Part shown: positions 27,704 through 37,283 of the stretch, piece after piece
How the letters are laid out: each line of letters opens with the position of its first letter
Position numbering within the stretch: the stretch's first letter is position 1
NCBI GenBank assembly: GCA_002440745.1
Contig: DJVB01000063.1
Coordinates: forward strand, 14,594 to 78,593
From: Bacteroidales bacterium UBA6267
GTDB taxonomy: Bacteria > Bacteroidota > Bacteroidia > Bacteroidales > UBA1556
Direction of reading: 5' to 3'
Length of the DNA stretch: 64,000 bases
Position numbers and translations under genes: made by a program
The notes under the pieces: model-generated
Seen by the model: the letters and a program-made list of their open reading frames with translations, nothing else
Databases searched by the model: none
What the model was told of the DNA's origin: nothing

Positions 27704-28651
27704 GTGAAACGGATAAGCTTTCTTTTTATACATCTAATATTCATCTTTGGATCTTGCACTATGAATTCACAAAAACTTGATTCTCAAAAATATAACCCTC
27801 TAACTCCTGAAGAGGAACGAGTGATTATTCATAAAGGCACCGAGCGGCCTTTTACCGGTTTTTATTATAAACATCAAGATACAGGCTTGTATCAGTGTAA
27901 GCGATGTGATGCCCCACTTTACCGCTCAACCGACAAATTTGATGCACATTGCGGCTGGCCCAGTTTCGATGACGAAATCGAAGGAGCAGTGAAACGAGTG
28001 CCTGACGCAGACGGACACCGAACAGAAATAGTTTGTGCAAATTGTGGTGCTCATCTTGGCCATGTTTTTCTTGGAGAAGGTTATACCGACAAAAATACCC
28101 GTCACTGCGTAAACTCCATTTCTTTAAACTTCAAATCACTGAATTTTAACGATTTACATCCAGAAATAAAAACCGATACAGCCATTTTTGCCGGAGGTTG
28201 TTTTTGGGGTGTCGAGTATTATTTTAAAGAATTGCCTGGTGTAATTTCAACCAAAGTTGGATATACAGGTGGACATATTGCAAATCCAACCTATCATCAG
28301 GTCTGTGCAGACACTACAGGACATGCCGAGGCTCTTGAAGTAGTTTTCGATTCGTCAATAACCAACTTTGAAACACTTGCCCGCCTATTTTTCGAAATCC
28401 ATGACCCCACTCAAGTCGATCGTCAAGGACCGGATATTGGTTCTCAGTATCGTTCGGCAATTTTCTATAATTCTGAAGAACAAAAACTTATAGCAGAAAA
28501 ATTGATTTCATTATTACAAATCAAAGGGCTAAAAGTTGTGACTGAATTGACACCTGCCACAAAATTTTATGAAGCCGAAAAATACCATCAAGATTATTAT
28601 GGAAAAAACTCAAAACGTCCCTACTGTCATTTTCGAGTAAAACGTTTTTAA
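27704..28651 (+). CDS. msrBA: MsrB-MsrA fused methionine sulfoxide reductase, lipoprotein
   Basis: The 315-residue enzyme repairs both sulfoxide epimers of methionine. The N-terminus is a lipoprotein signal with lipobox around FGSC (Cys near 18). The MsrB domain (about 35-145) has two zinc-binding pairs, CKRC and CANC, plus CGWPSFDDEI and the catalytic RHCVNS near residue 132. The MsrA domain (about 155-315) has GGCFWGVEYYF near residue 165, VGYTGGH, and GQHxE-like TTGHAEALEV. The order B then A, with a lipid anchor, places it in the envelope for oxidative damage repair. Start is GTG 27704; no ATG nearby gives the lipoprotein signal. Confidence 0.95.
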   Translation: MKRISFLFIHLIFIFGSCTMNSQKLDSQKYNPLTPEEERVIIHKGTERPFTGFYYKHQDTGLYQCKRCDAPLYRSTDKFDAHCGWPSFDDEIEGAVKRVPDADGHRTEIVCANCGAHLGHVFLGEGYTDKNTRHCVNSISLNFKSLNFNDLHPEIKTDTAIFAGGCFWGVEYYFKELPGVISTKVGYTGGHIANPTYHQVCADTTGHAEALEVVFDSSITNFETLARLFFEIHDPTQVDRQGPDIGSQYRSAIFYNSEEQKLIAEKLISLLQIKGLKVVTELTPATKFYEAEKYHQDYYGKNSKRPYCHFRVKRF

Positions 28652-28705
28652 AAAAGGAAGCAAGGTTTTATTAATTTTTCACCAAATATTCCTTAACAAA
28701 ACCAA

Positions 28706-29356
28706 TTAAAATTTTTGGGTATATCCTAAAAATAAACGGTATTCGTAATTATCTACAGTTGCTGCTACCCCACCCTGCAATCCTATTCCGACATTTCGAA
28801 TGGATTTTATCGGATAGGAAATAAAGCCGACTTGAATACCTAAACCATATCCAGACACTTTGAAAGGTGAGTCTTCTGAACTCAAAGCTATAGCCGATAG
28901 TTGGATATTCTGAAAAAAAACAAAATTCTTTTGATGCTGTGACAAGTATAAAACTGCCGAAGGAAATACCAATAAATCCTTGTTGAGCATCAAACCTATA
29001 TTAGTGCCTAAAGCCGGACCAAAAGCAATCTTAGAAGTTGAACTTGAATCTTTTATTTGAATTTTCCACCGCAAATGGAGATTACTATAAATATCAAAAT
29101 TAACACCCAAATCCATTCTTTCAGATACTCCGAAACGCATACCATAGTTTAATGCAGGTGCAATAAATCCTTCTTCTGTAAACTCAGATTCAGCGCTAAC
29201 AGGATCAGTGTAAACCATAGAAACCGCCACAATAGTCTCTGAATGGCCTTTTTCCACAACTTGAGCAGTTTCGAACAAACCTAAAGTTGTACAGGAGCTT
29301 AAAACAATAACACCCGTAAAAACCCCAACCAATATTTTCCAAATGCTGCTTTTCAT
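28706..29356 (-). CDS. Outer-membrane-type lipoprotein, unknown function
   Basis: The 216-residue protein has a lipoprotein signal (VGVFTGVIVLSSC, Cys near residue 22). The following sequence is rich in alternating hydrophobic and aromatic residues and ends YRLFLGYTQKF. A C-terminal aromatic residue after beta strands is typical of an outer-membrane barrel. I see no functional motif. It is convergent with msrBA and divergent from the class V aminotransferase gene. Confidence 0.65.
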   Translation of the reverse strand: MKSSIWKILVGVFTGVIVLSSCTTLGLFETAQVVEKGHSETIVAVSMVYTDPVSAESEFTEEGFIAPALNYGMRFGVSERMDLGVNFDIYSNLHLRWKIQIKDSSSTSKIAFGPALGTNIGLMLNKDLLVFPSAVLYLSQHQKNFVFFQNIQLSAIALSSEDSPFKVSGYGLGIQVGFISYPIKSIRNVGIGLQGGVAATVDNYEYRLFLGYTQKF

Positions 29357-29525
29357 AAGTGAAATTTAATTTCGTAAAGGTAACACATTATAACTCAATG
29401 AATACAATTTTATTCTTGTTTGGAAACTTAAAAGCATTTAGCCACTGTGAATCAATATATTAAAAGATTATCACATTAGCTTATTTTTACTAATTTCGCA
29501 ACGATTTGCAACCGGAATTTATAGT

Positions 29526-30989
29526 ATGGAAACCTATTTTACACCTTTTCGCGAAAACACCATTGGAGTGCATCAGGAGTTTGAATCGCCTTATGGACCA
29601 AAGAAATTGATTTATGCCGATTGGATAGCAAGTGGAAGACTTTATGGCCCCATTGAAGATGCTATACGCCAACAGTTTGGACCTATGGTTGCCAACACCC
29701 ACACCGAGACCACACACAGTGGAACCTTGATGACAAAAGCCTATCACGAAGCGCGACACATTATAAAAGAGCATGTGAATGCAGGCCCGGACGATGTACT
29801 TATCACCGCCGGATTTGGTATGACCGGAGCTGTGAATAAACTCCAACGCATTTTAGGTTTTAAAGGATGCAGCGCCATCAAAGGAAGTAATTGTTTACAA
29901 GATTCGGAAAGGCCATTAGTTTTAATAACCCACATGGAACATCACTCTAACCAAACCTCTTGGTACGAAACCATTGCCGACGTTTTGATAGTTGAACATG
30001 GTGCTGATGGTCGCCCCTCTCCTGAAAATCTACGAAAAACACTGATTGCCAATTCGCATCGCAAATTAAAAATCGGTTCGTTTACCGCTTGCAGCAATGT
30101 AACCGGAATTCAAACCGACATACATGCGATGGCCAAAGTTATGCACGAATTTGGAGGCTTATGTTTCGCCGACTATGCTGCAAGCGCTCCTTATGTTGAT
30201 ATCAATATGCACCCCGAAGATCCTTTGGAAGCCTTAGACGCAATTTTCTTTTCGCCACATAAATTCCTTGGAGGCCCCGGCTCAAGCGGCGTGCTGATTT
30301 TCAACAAAGCGATGTATAAAAACCAAGCTCCCGACCATCCCGGCGGTGGCACCGTTGATTGGACCAATGCTTGGGGCGAGTATAAATATATCGACGATAT
30401 AGAGGCTCGTGAGGATGGCGGAACTCCCGGATTTTTGCAAGCCATTAGAACTGCTTTAGCCATCAGGTTAAAAGAAAAAATGGGAACAGAGCAAATTGCT
30501 AAACGCGAGCATGACCTCGTTAACCGTCTTTTTGATGGTCTTGAAAAAATTGAAGGCTTGTTAATCCTTGAAAAACATATCCGAAACAGAATCGGAGCTG
30601 TTTCGGTTTTCTTCTTCAAAATTCATTATAATCTTGTTGTCAAGCTGTTAAACGACCGTTTTGGCATTCAAACCCGAGGCGGATGCAGTTGCGCCGGAAC
30701 TTATGGACATATCCTTTTTGGGATCAATAAAGATGAAAGTCATAGAATTACAAATAAAATCGAAAGTGGCGATTTATCAGAAAAACCCGGATTTGTTCGC
30801 ATTTCCATTCACCCGACCATGACCAATCAGGAGGTGGATTATATCGTCGAAGCTCTAAATCAAATTGATAAAAACCATGCGGAATGGGCTTTAGATTATG
30901 ATTATAATCCAAAAACCAATGAGTTTTATCATAAGAGCGGCATTAGCAATACGTTGCAAGGCATTGTAAAAGAGTGGTTTAAGCTCTAA
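29526..30989 (+). CDS. Class V aminotransferase (cysteine desulfurase/selenocysteine lyase-like)
   Basis: The 487-residue PLP enzyme shows LIYADWIASGRLYGPIE, VANTHTETTHSGT and ITAGFGMTGAVN. The PLP His is in ITHMEHHSNQTSW, an Asp in CFADYAASAPY, and the Schiff-base Lys in FFSPHKFLGGPGSSGVLIF near residue 245. A Cys in RGGCSCAGTYGH near residue 390 sits where desulfurases carry their catalytic Cys. No SufE or NifU partner is beside it, so true Fe-S assembly is not shown. It begins a run with a DMT transporter (8 bp) and an OM protein. Confidence 0.85.
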   Translation: METYFTPFRENTIGVHQEFESPYGPKKLIYADWIASGRLYGPIEDAIRQQFGPMVANTHTETTHSGTLMTKAYHEARHIIKEHVNAGPDDVLITAGFGMTGAVNKLQRILGFKGCSAIKGSNCLQDSERPLVLITHMEHHSNQTSWYETIADVLIVEHGADGRPSPENLRKTLIANSHRKLKIGSFTACSNVTGIQTDIHAMAKVMHEFGGLCFADYAASAPYVDINMHPEDPLEALDAIFFSPHKFLGGPGSSGVLIFNKAMYKNQAPDHPGGGTVDWTNAWGEYKYIDDIEAREDGGTPGFLQAIRTALAIRLKEKMGTEQIAKREHDLVNRLFDGLEKIEGLLILEKHIRNRIGAVSVFFFKIHYNLVVKLLNDRFGIQTRGGCSCAGTYGHILFGINKDESHRITNKIESGDLSEKPGFVRISIHPTMTNQEVDYIVEALNQIDKNHAEWALDYDYNPKTNEFYHKSGISNTLQGIVKEWFKL

Positions 30990-30997
30990 AAAATGCA

Positions 30998-31903
30998 ATG
31001 AAAACAACCGAAATCAAAACCTACCTTATGGCGATAGCAGCCATGAGTTTTTGGGGAATGAGCTATGTTTGGGTAAAAATCGTTTACGAATTTTACAATC
31101 CATTGACCACAGTATTTTTAAGATTATTCTTCGCAACCATCCTTCTTGTTACCATTAAATATTTGTTCAAAATTGGATTGACACCTCGAAAAGGAGATAT
31201 GAAATACTTGGTTCTGCTTTCTATCGCAGAACCTTTTTTGTATTTTTTAGGTGAAAGTTTTGGTCTTCAGCGCATTTCTTCGACCTTAGCTTCTGTGATG
31301 GTTTCCACAATACCTCTATTCGCTATGTTAGCCGCACGAGTACTTTTTCAAGAAAGAATGAGCCTTGTGAATACAATCGGTGTATTTATTTCCTTTGCCG
31401 GCATAATAATTATGGTTTTAGAACCGGATTTCTCATTAAAAGAAGACCCTGTTGGCATTTTACTTATGTTGGTTGCAGTGCTATCGGCAGTTGTTTACAC
31501 CATGATGGTCAAAAAGTTGAGTGAAACCTACAAACCAATTACTATCCTCACTTGGCAAAATATTTATGGAACAATCCTGTTCTTACCACTGTTTTTAATA
31601 TTTGATTATCAAAGTTTTATAAAAGTTCCTTTCCAATGGCCCTTGGCATTTACATTGGCTCAATTAGTTATTTTCGCTTCCATTTTGGCGTTTTTCTTTT
31701 TTATCACCGCCATCGAAAAAATTGGAATTGCTCGAGCAAATGTTTTTACTAATTTTGTTCCTGTAGTCACAGCGGTTTCAGCGTGGTTTATTTTGCCTGA
31801 TGAACATTTTAGCATCAAAACTTTTGCAGGAGTTTTTGTGGTAATTGTAGGTATTTATATCTCTCAGCGAAAATCTAAGACATTGATTATCAATAATTAT
31901 TAA
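30998..31903 (+). CDS. DMT-superfamily transporter (EamA/RhaT type)
   Basis: The 301-residue protein has ten membrane segments in two EamA repeats. Repeat one starts AIAAMSFWGMSYVWVKIVYEF, and repeat two starts VGILLMLVAVLSAVVYTMMVKKLSETYKP. The pattern is that of exporters of amino acids or metabolites. Substrate is not predictable. Confidence 0.93.
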   Translation: MKTTEIKTYLMAIAAMSFWGMSYVWVKIVYEFYNPLTTVFLRLFFATILLVTIKYLFKIGLTPRKGDMKYLVLLSIAEPFLYFLGESFGLQRISSTLASVMVSTIPLFAMLAARVLFQERMSLVNTIGVFISFAGIIIMVLEPDFSLKEDPVGILLMLVAVLSAVVYTMMVKKLSETYKPITILTWQNIYGTILFLPLFLIFDYQSFIKVPFQWPLAFTLAQLVIFASILAFFFFITAIEKIGIARANVFTNFVPVVTAVSAWFILPDEHFSIKTFAGVFVVIVGIYISQRKSKTLIINNY

Positions 31904-31907
31904 AACT

Positions 31908-32474
31908 ATGAAAAGATTTTATACTACCCTCATTTTCTTGATTACTTTTTTTGTTGTAGAAAACAGCCAAGCTCAGATGCGATATGGAAATTGCGGTTCG
32001 GCGTCAACGGATAGATTTTATATAACGCCTTATATCGGAGCAGGTTTTGCTACTTATAAAACCCCCAACTTAAAAGACAACACATTTACATGGTTAGGCG
32101 GAATCACCTTTCAATATCGTTTTTTCGACAAAGTAAAATTGGGATTAGGAGCGCGTTATCAAGAATACACGAAACCAAAATACCAGCATATTAAACCTTA
32201 TCTCAATGCAGAATTCTCTCTGTATTTTACTGAATTTGAGGATTTTGGATTATTCATCAATGCCGGACCTGCATTCGATATAAATATTATTGATGTATCC
32301 GGAGTTTTTATTGATGGAGGAATCTATTTCAACTATTTAGTTACGCCCAACACAGGATTAGTATTTATGCTTGACTACAGTCACAATAAATTAAATTTCC
32401 CATCGGGGCTATCCATTAGTGAATTTAAAATCAATGAGTTGAAACTTTCAATCGGATACCGTTTCTGGTTTTAA
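31908..32474 (+). CDS. Small outer-membrane beta-barrel protein
   Basis: The 188-residue protein has a signal peptide (MKRFYTTLIFLITFFVVENSQA) and then alternating strands (YITPYIGAGFATY, LGLGARYQEYT). It ends LKLSIGYRFWF, a C-terminal aromatic expected for an outer-membrane barrel with about eight strands. It lies 4 bp after the transporter. No specific function. Confidence 0.75.
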   Translation: MKRFYTTLIFLITFFVVENSQAQMRYGNCGSASTDRFYITPYIGAGFATYKTPNLKDNTFTWLGGITFQYRFFDKVKLGLGARYQEYTKPKYQHIKPYLNAEFSLYFTEFEDFGLFINAGPAFDINIIDVSGVFIDGGIYFNYLVTPNTGLVFMLDYSHNKLNFPSGLSISEFKINELKLSIGYRFWF

Positions 32475-32485
32475 AACAAATAATT

Positions 32486-33193
32486 ATGCTTGAAAATATT
32501 AAATTGACCGACATCCTGTTTCTCGACATCGAGACAGTGCCTCAGCATCCTTCTTATGAAGCGTTGGATGAAAGAATGAAAAAATTGTGGAATCACAAGG
32601 CGGAGCGAATTGCATCAACCGAAGAGGACACTCCGGAGAGCCTCTATCCAAGAGCCGGTATCTATGCCGAATTTGGCCGAATCGTTTGTATTTCAGTAGG
32701 TTTTGTTCATAATAACATACTTCGGATTAAGTCGTTTTATGGTCATGATGAAGTAGCTTTGCTGACAGATTTTGCCAAATTGCTCGACCAGTATTACTCT
32801 GAGGAGCACAAGTTGCTTTGCGGTCATAATGGAAAAGAATTTGACTTTCCGTATATAAGTCGGCGGATGTTAATCAATAAGATAAGCTTGCCTGACGCCC
32901 TGAATATTGCCGGCAAAAAACCCTGGGAAATTCGCCACCTTGACACCATGGAGTTATGGAAATTTGGCGATTATAAAAACTACACATCGCTCGATTTACT
33001 CACAGCAATTTTCGACATACCAAGCCCAAAAGACGACATTTCAGGTGCCGATGTTTGGAAAGTTTATTGGCAAGAAAATGATCTTGAACGAATTAAAACC
33101 TATTGCCAAAAAGATGTGGTTTCGTTGGCTCAGTTGATGAAAGCATACCGCTGTGAATCTCTATTCGACGATGCTGACATAAGCTTTGTTTGA
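32486..33193 (+). CDS. 3'-5' exonuclease, PolB-like (DnaQ fold)
   Basis: The 235-residue protein is of the predicted PolB-like exonuclease family. Exo I is FLDIETVP near residue 13. Exo II is LLCGHNGKEFDFPYISRRM near 112, with Asp. Exo III appears at KTYCQKDVVSLAQL near 210, with the Asp and a Tyr/Cys context. It lacks a polymerase domain. It probably trims or repairs DNA; its partner is unknown. yidC follows after a 179-bp gap. Confidence 0.85.
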   Translation: MLENIKLTDILFLDIETVPQHPSYEALDERMKKLWNHKAERIASTEEDTPESLYPRAGIYAEFGRIVCISVGFVHNNILRIKSFYGHDEVALLTDFAKLLDQYYSEEHKLLCGHNGKEFDFPYISRRMLINKISLPDALNIAGKKPWEIRHLDTMELWKFGDYKNYTSLDLLTAIFDIPSPKDDISGADVWKVYWQENDLERIKTYCQKDVVSLAQLMKAYRCESLFDDADISFV

Positions 33194-33247
33194 AAACCAA
33201 CTTTGTGACAAGGATTATCATTGTTTGAAATCCTTAACATTTGCATT

Positions 33248-33277
33248 TTGGCAACCTAATCAAAAAGTCTATATTTG
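33248..33277 (+). promoter_or_regulatory. yidC promoter
   Basis: TTG at 33248-33250, a 19-bp gap and TATATTTG at 33270-33277 fit the Bacteroidota -33/-7 pattern. The predicted 5' leader to the ATG is about 90 bases. Confidence 0.6.
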
Positions 33278-33372
33278 CAACCCGTTTTGAGGGACTATTT
33301 TGGGTCATTAATTCAAACAAACGGATTATTTTATTATTTGTATTTCAACAACTTAAATAATATATTTTAATA

Positions 33373-35340
33373 ATGAACAGGAATTCCATCATTGGCTTTG
33401 CACTGATCTTTTTGATACTTATTGGTTACTCATATTTTATGAGACCTTCGCCCGAAGAAATTGAAAAGCAGCGCAAAGAAATTGCCCGACAAGATTCGAT
33501 TAGCCGAGTAAACGAAGCCAGAAAAGCTAACGAGGCAGAAAAAAAAGCTGCGAGTTTTGAAGAAAATAAAGATTCGTCGGTTGTAAACACTTTTACCGCC
33601 GACACTAATAAAACTATTAAACAAAATACCGCTCAAGGTTTTGTTAAAATTGACGGCCCATTTGCTGTTGCTCAACAGGGTGAGGATGAAGATATTATTA
33701 TCGCATCTGACCTTTACAAATTAAAAATCAGTAAAAAAGGGGGAACTATTTCGTATGCTGAATTGCGCAACTATGTCACCTACGACACTACCCCGCTAAT
33801 TCTTTTTACAAAAAACACCAGTCAAGTCAACCTGCTTTTAACCGATAATAATTTAGGAACTAAGGATTTATACTTTGAACCGATTTATAAAAAAGGTATT
33901 CGCGAAGGGCAAGATTCTATTTACATAAATAAGGAAGAAACTGCGACAATTGGCATGCGCCTCTACCCCAACGATGCCAATGGGAATGTGAACAAAGACA
34001 GGTATTTAGAATTTGAATATGTTTTCCACGGCGATAATTATATGCTGGATTATAACCTGAACATGAACAAGGTTGATGATGTGGTTGCTCCCGGCTATAG
34101 TGAAATAATAATGCAATGGAATTCGATGCTTCAAAGAGTAGAAAAAGATGGTGAACAAGAAAGGAAAAAGACCACAATTTACTACAAATACAAAGATGAA
34201 GAAGTGGATTATCTTGGCGAAATGTCGGACGAAGACGATGAAGAAATTTCTACAAAACTTCACTGGGTTTCCTATAAACAGCAATTTTTTGCATCTACAT
34301 TAATTGCCGAGTCGGCATTTAGCCACGCAAAAATTCATCAGATAGTGGATGAAGATTTGAAGGATTTTTCAAAAGATTATCTTCAAACTATGAGCTCCGA
34401 AATTGCAATTCCACTCGGAGGTTCAGAGTTAGAATCGTTTAAAATGAAATGGTATTTTGGCCCAAACAAATTCAAAATTCTAAAAAAATACGAACTTGGA
34501 TTAGAGCAACAAATACCTCTTGGCTGGGGCTTTTTCTTGTTGCAATGGATAAATCGTTTTGCAGTAATTCCGGTTTTTGATTTCCTTTCCTCTTTCAACT
34601 GGAATTATGGAATTATCATTTTAGTTTTGACCCTTCTACTGAAAATTGTTTTATTTCCAATTGCCTTTAAAACATATACTTCCTCAGCAAAAATGCGGGT
34701 TTTGAAGCCTGAAATTGATGAAATTGGCAAAAAATTTCCGAAGCAGGAAGACGCAATGAAGAAACAGCAGGCAACTATGGCTTTATACAAAAAAGCCGGA
34801 GTGAATCCCATGGCCGGATGTATTCCAATGCTGCTGCAAATGCCTATATTGATTGCGCTTTTCTACTTCTTCCCCGCCTCCATCGAGTTGCGCCAACAAT
34901 CTTTCCTTTGGGCAACCGACCTTTCCAGTTATGATGCAATAGTTTCATGGGATGCCCAAATTCCGCTTTTAAGTCAATTTTATGGTAATCATGTGAGTCT
35001 CTTCACTTTACTTATGACTGTTACTACCATTTTCTATACGAAACTGAATAATGACATGATGGGCTCTCAACAGCAAATGCCCGGAATGAAGGTCATTATG
35101 TACATTATGCCTATTATGTTTTTGGGATTCTTTAATAATTATGCAGCCGGTTTGAGTTATTATTATTTCCTTGCAAATATGATTACGTTCGGACAAATGT
35201 TTGTGATTCGCCGACTGATAAACGAAGATAAAATTCGGGCTAAAATCAACGAAAACAAGAAGAAACCTGTAAAGAAATCCGCTTTAGCACAGCGACTTGA
35301 AGAAGCGGCTAAAAAGCGTGGAGTAAATACTAAACGATGA
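33373..35340 (+). CDS. yidC: Membrane protein insertase YidC
   Basis: The 655-residue protein inserts and folds inner-membrane proteins. It has an N-terminal membrane anchor (IIGFALIFLILIGYSYFMRP). A charged linker and a large periplasmic P1 domain (about 75-365) follow. The conserved core begins near residue 410: NYGIIILVLTLLLKIVLFPIAFKTYTSSAKMR, then GVNPMAGCIPMLLQMPILIALFYFF and later NDMMGSQQQMPGMKVIMYIMPIMFLGFFNNYAAGLSYYY. The basic tail (NENKKKPVKKSALAQRLEEAAKKRG) may contact ribosomes. The gene overlaps the thioesterase gene by 4 bp. Confidence 0.97.
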   Translation: MNRNSIIGFALIFLILIGYSYFMRPSPEEIEKQRKEIARQDSISRVNEARKANEAEKKAASFEENKDSSVVNTFTADTNKTIKQNTAQGFVKIDGPFAVAQQGEDEDIIIASDLYKLKISKKGGTISYAELRNYVTYDTTPLILFTKNTSQVNLLLTDNNLGTKDLYFEPIYKKGIREGQDSIYINKEETATIGMRLYPNDANGNVNKDRYLEFEYVFHGDNYMLDYNLNMNKVDDVVAPGYSEIIMQWNSMLQRVEKDGEQERKKTTIYYKYKDEEVDYLGEMSDEDDEEISTKLHWVSYKQQFFASTLIAESAFSHAKIHQIVDEDLKDFSKDYLQTMSSEIAIPLGGSELESFKMKWYFGPNKFKILKKYELGLEQQIPLGWGFFLLQWINRFAVIPVFDFLSSFNWNYGIIILVLTLLLKIVLFPIAFKTYTSSAKMRVLKPEIDEIGKKFPKQEDAMKKQQATMALYKKAGVNPMAGCIPMLLQMPILIALFYFFPASIELRQQSFLWATDLSSYDAIVSWDAQIPLLSQFYGNHVSLFTLLMTVTTIFYTKLNNDMMGSQQQMPGMKVIMYIMPIMFLGFFNNYAAGLSYYYFLANMITFGQMFVIRRLINEDKIRAKINENKKKPVKKSALAQRLEEAAKKRGVNTKR

Positions 35341-36083
35341 TTTTTCCTGAGAAAGGAACAGAGTATATTACTTCGATACCCTTTGAAGTAACTTCTGCCG
35401 ATGCCGATATGTTTGGCAGACTTCGTCCGGGGGCCTTATTGAATTTTATGATTCAAGCTGCCGGAAAATCTGCCGACAGCTTGGGGTTTGGATTTAATAA
35501 TTTGGAGCAAATAAAGCTATTTTGGGTTCTAAGTCGTTTCAAAATCCAATTTGTCAGACAGGTTCAGTGGATGGAAAAAATTGTGGTTCATACGTGGCCA
35601 AAAGACCTTAATGGGTTGCTTTATCTACGTGATTTTCAGATTGAAAACGAAAAAGGAGAGATAGTTGGGCGAGCATCTTCCGCTTGGCTTGCGATTGATG
35701 CGCAATCGCGCCGCCCCAAAATCATACAAGGACTACATGAGCCTTTCACAGCCCTGAGCAAATTTCACGCTTTAGAAGAAATTCCTGAAAAACTTGCCGC
35801 TGTGAGTGGAAAAACCATTTCCGAAAGATTAGTGACATATACAGATGTAGATGTGAACAAGCATCTGACCTCCGTGCGCTATGTAGATTGGATTATGGAT
35901 AGTTTTGACATAGAACATCATGAGCATTTTTACCCTAAAAGCTTCTCTGTCAATTATCTCAAAGAAAATCAATGGAATGAATCCATACGAATCGACTCAG
36001 AAAAAAAGGAGGATTCGTTTTTATTTGAAGGAGTAAATCTTCAAAAAAACCAAAGCTCATTTAGAGCAAAACTAACGTTTTAG
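35337..36083 (+). CDS. Acyl-ACP thioesterase
   Basis: The 248-residue protein matches bacterial acyl-ACP thioesterases of the FatA/FatB type, a double hot-dog fold that releases fatty acids from ACP. Landmarks are FEVTSADADMFGRLRPGALLNFMIQAAGKSADSLGFG, VLSRFKIQFVRQVQWME and WPKDLNGLLYLRDFQI. The C-terminal half has the second hot dog, with VTYTDVDVNKHLTSVRYVDWIMDSFD carrying the likely Asn/His pair. ATG overlaps the yidC stop. The link is translational coupling rather than an evident common pathway. Confidence 0.9.
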   Translation: MIFPEKGTEYITSIPFEVTSADADMFGRLRPGALLNFMIQAAGKSADSLGFGFNNLEQIKLFWVLSRFKIQFVRQVQWMEKIVVHTWPKDLNGLLYLRDFQIENEKGEIVGRASSAWLAIDAQSRRPKIIQGLHEPFTALSKFHALEEIPEKLAAVSGKTISERLVTYTDVDVNKHLTSVRYVDWIMDSFDIEHHEHFYPKSFSVNYLKENQWNESIRIDSEKKEDSFLFEGVNLQKNQSSFRAKLTF

Positions 36084-36112
36084 ATTTTCTTCAAAAATTT
36101 GAAAAATAATTG

Positions 36113-36158
36113 TTGGAACAAACAATAATCCATTTAACTTTGCGTTTCAAAGTACTTT
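36113..36158 (+). promoter_or_regulatory. Promoter and palindromic operator of the wHTH operon
   Basis: TTG at 36113-36115, 19 bp, then TAACTTTG at 36135-36142 form a standard Bacteroidota promoter. The perfect 10-bp palindrome AAAGTACTTT at 36149-36158 sits about at the transcription start. The same box, spacing and palindrome recur before creD at 37236-37259. The likely binding protein is the wHTH regulator encoded in this operon (inference). Confidence 0.65.
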
Positions 36159-36173
36159 TATAAATGAAATATC

Positions 36174-36824
36174 ATGCAAGATAATTTAACCCATTTGGAT
36201 CAGCTCAAAGAGATTAGGCAGATCATGGAAAAATCGACCAAGTTTATTTCCCTGAGTGGCATTTCAGGAGTTTGGGTAGGATTTGTGGCATTGGCCGGAA
36301 TAGCCGCAGTTTTGTTTAGCTTCGACAGCTATTTTTTCACGAGATATAGCGAAGGTGGGGTTTATACTTTGGATAAGCTACTAAATTGCAAAGAGTTGCA
36401 TAAGCTCATCAGATTTGTACTTATTGATGCAGTAATAATGTTAGTCTTGGCAATTGGCGGTGCAACACTATTTACCATGCACAAAGCCAAGAAAAAAGGT
36501 CTATCCGTTTGGGATAATACCGCCAAAAGATTTTTAGTTTCGTTGATGGTTCCATTGGCAACCGGAGGAATATTTACTCTTATTTTAATTTATCACGGCA
36601 TGTTTGAAATGGCCGGCCCTGCAACATTAATATTTTATGGACTTGCACTTTTCAATGCAGGAAGATACACCTTAAATGACATACGTTTCTTGGGACTTTT
36701 CGAAATTTTATTAGGTCTGTTAGCGGCATTATTCCTTGGCTACACTGCCATTTTTTGGGCAATTGGCTTTGGACTTTTGCACATTATTTACGGCCTAGTA
36801 ATGTATTTTAAATACGAAAGATAA
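36174..36824 (+). CDS. Multi-pass membrane protein, CreD-associated
   Basis: The 216-residue protein has about six membrane segments, starting at GISGVWVGFVALAGIAAVLFSF (about 26-48) and ending with IFWAIGFGLLHIIYGLVMYF. The N-terminal 25 residues are cytoplasmic and charged. No catalytic motif. It is followed 13 bp later by a winged-helix regulator. In other Bacteroidota I recall the same order of a membrane protein, this regulator and CreD, so it is probably part of that envelope-stress group. Confidence 0.75.
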   Translation: MQDNLTHLDQLKEIRQIMEKSTKFISLSGISGVWVGFVALAGIAAVLFSFDSYFFTRYSEGGVYTLDKLLNCKELHKLIRFVLIDAVIMLVLAIGGATLFTMHKAKKKGLSVWDNTAKRFLVSLMVPLATGGIFTLILIYHGMFEMAGPATLIFYGLALFNAGRYTLNDIRFLGLFEILLGLLAALFLGYTAIFWAIGFGLLHIIYGLVMYFKYER

Positions 36825-36837
36825 TCCTATTTCAATA

Positions 36838-37146
36838 ATGGAAAACATAATTTCAAAATTAAATAAAGCATTTGAAAGTCGCGTCAGATTGGGCATTATG
36901 TCGGTTCTGATGGTGAATGATTCCATTGATTTTAATAGCTTGAAAGAATTGCTAAATATAACAGACGGAAACTTAGCCAGTCATTTAAAAGCCCTTGAAA
37001 AAGAAGAGTTTATCGGAGTCAAGAAGCAGTTTATTGGCCGAAAACCAAATACAAGTTATGAGGCCACCGATGCTGGAAAAGCGGCTTTATACCATCATTT
37101 GAAAGCTCTTGAAGATTTAATAAAATCAACTGAAACTGATGAGTAA
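36838..37146 (+). CDS. Winged-helix transcriptional regulator (HTH_34/MarR-like)
   Basis: The 102-residue protein is a single winged-helix domain: RVRLGIMSVLMVNDSIDFNSLKELLNITDGNLASHLKALEKEEFIGVKKQFIGRKPNTSYEATDAGKAAL. The recognition helix is near residues 43-56 and the wing near 60-75. It has no ligand domain. It very likely acts as a dimer on the palindrome found before its own operon and before creD, so it would regulate itself and creD. Confidence 0.88.
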   Translation: MENIISKLNKAFESRVRLGIMSVLMVNDSIDFNSLKELLNITDGNLASHLKALEKEEFIGVKKQFIGRKPNTSYEATDAGKAALYHHLKALEDLIKSTETDE

Positions 37147-37235
37147 AACGGAATCGATAAATATAAAAATGCGCTTGCAGGTCTTCTATTTTTGTAGCAG
37201 ATACGCAATAAAAAGCACGTTTTTTTTTGGCCTTA

Positions 37236-37259
37236 TAACTTTGTATTTCAAAGTACTTT
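37236..37259 (+). promoter_or_regulatory. -7 box and palindromic operator of creD
   Basis: TAACTTTG at 37236-37243, then AAAGTACTTT at 37250-37259, match the element at 36135-36158 in sequence and spacing. The -33 element is weak here. The ATG of creD is 25 bp downstream. Confidence 0.65.
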
Positions 37260-37283
37260 TAATAACCTTTAAATTATTTAATC

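Noticed and set aside
33213..33236. Six-base inverted repeat AAGGAT/ATCCTT after the exonuclease gene
   Set aside because: The stem is short with a 14-base loop and no T run, so not a convincing terminator.
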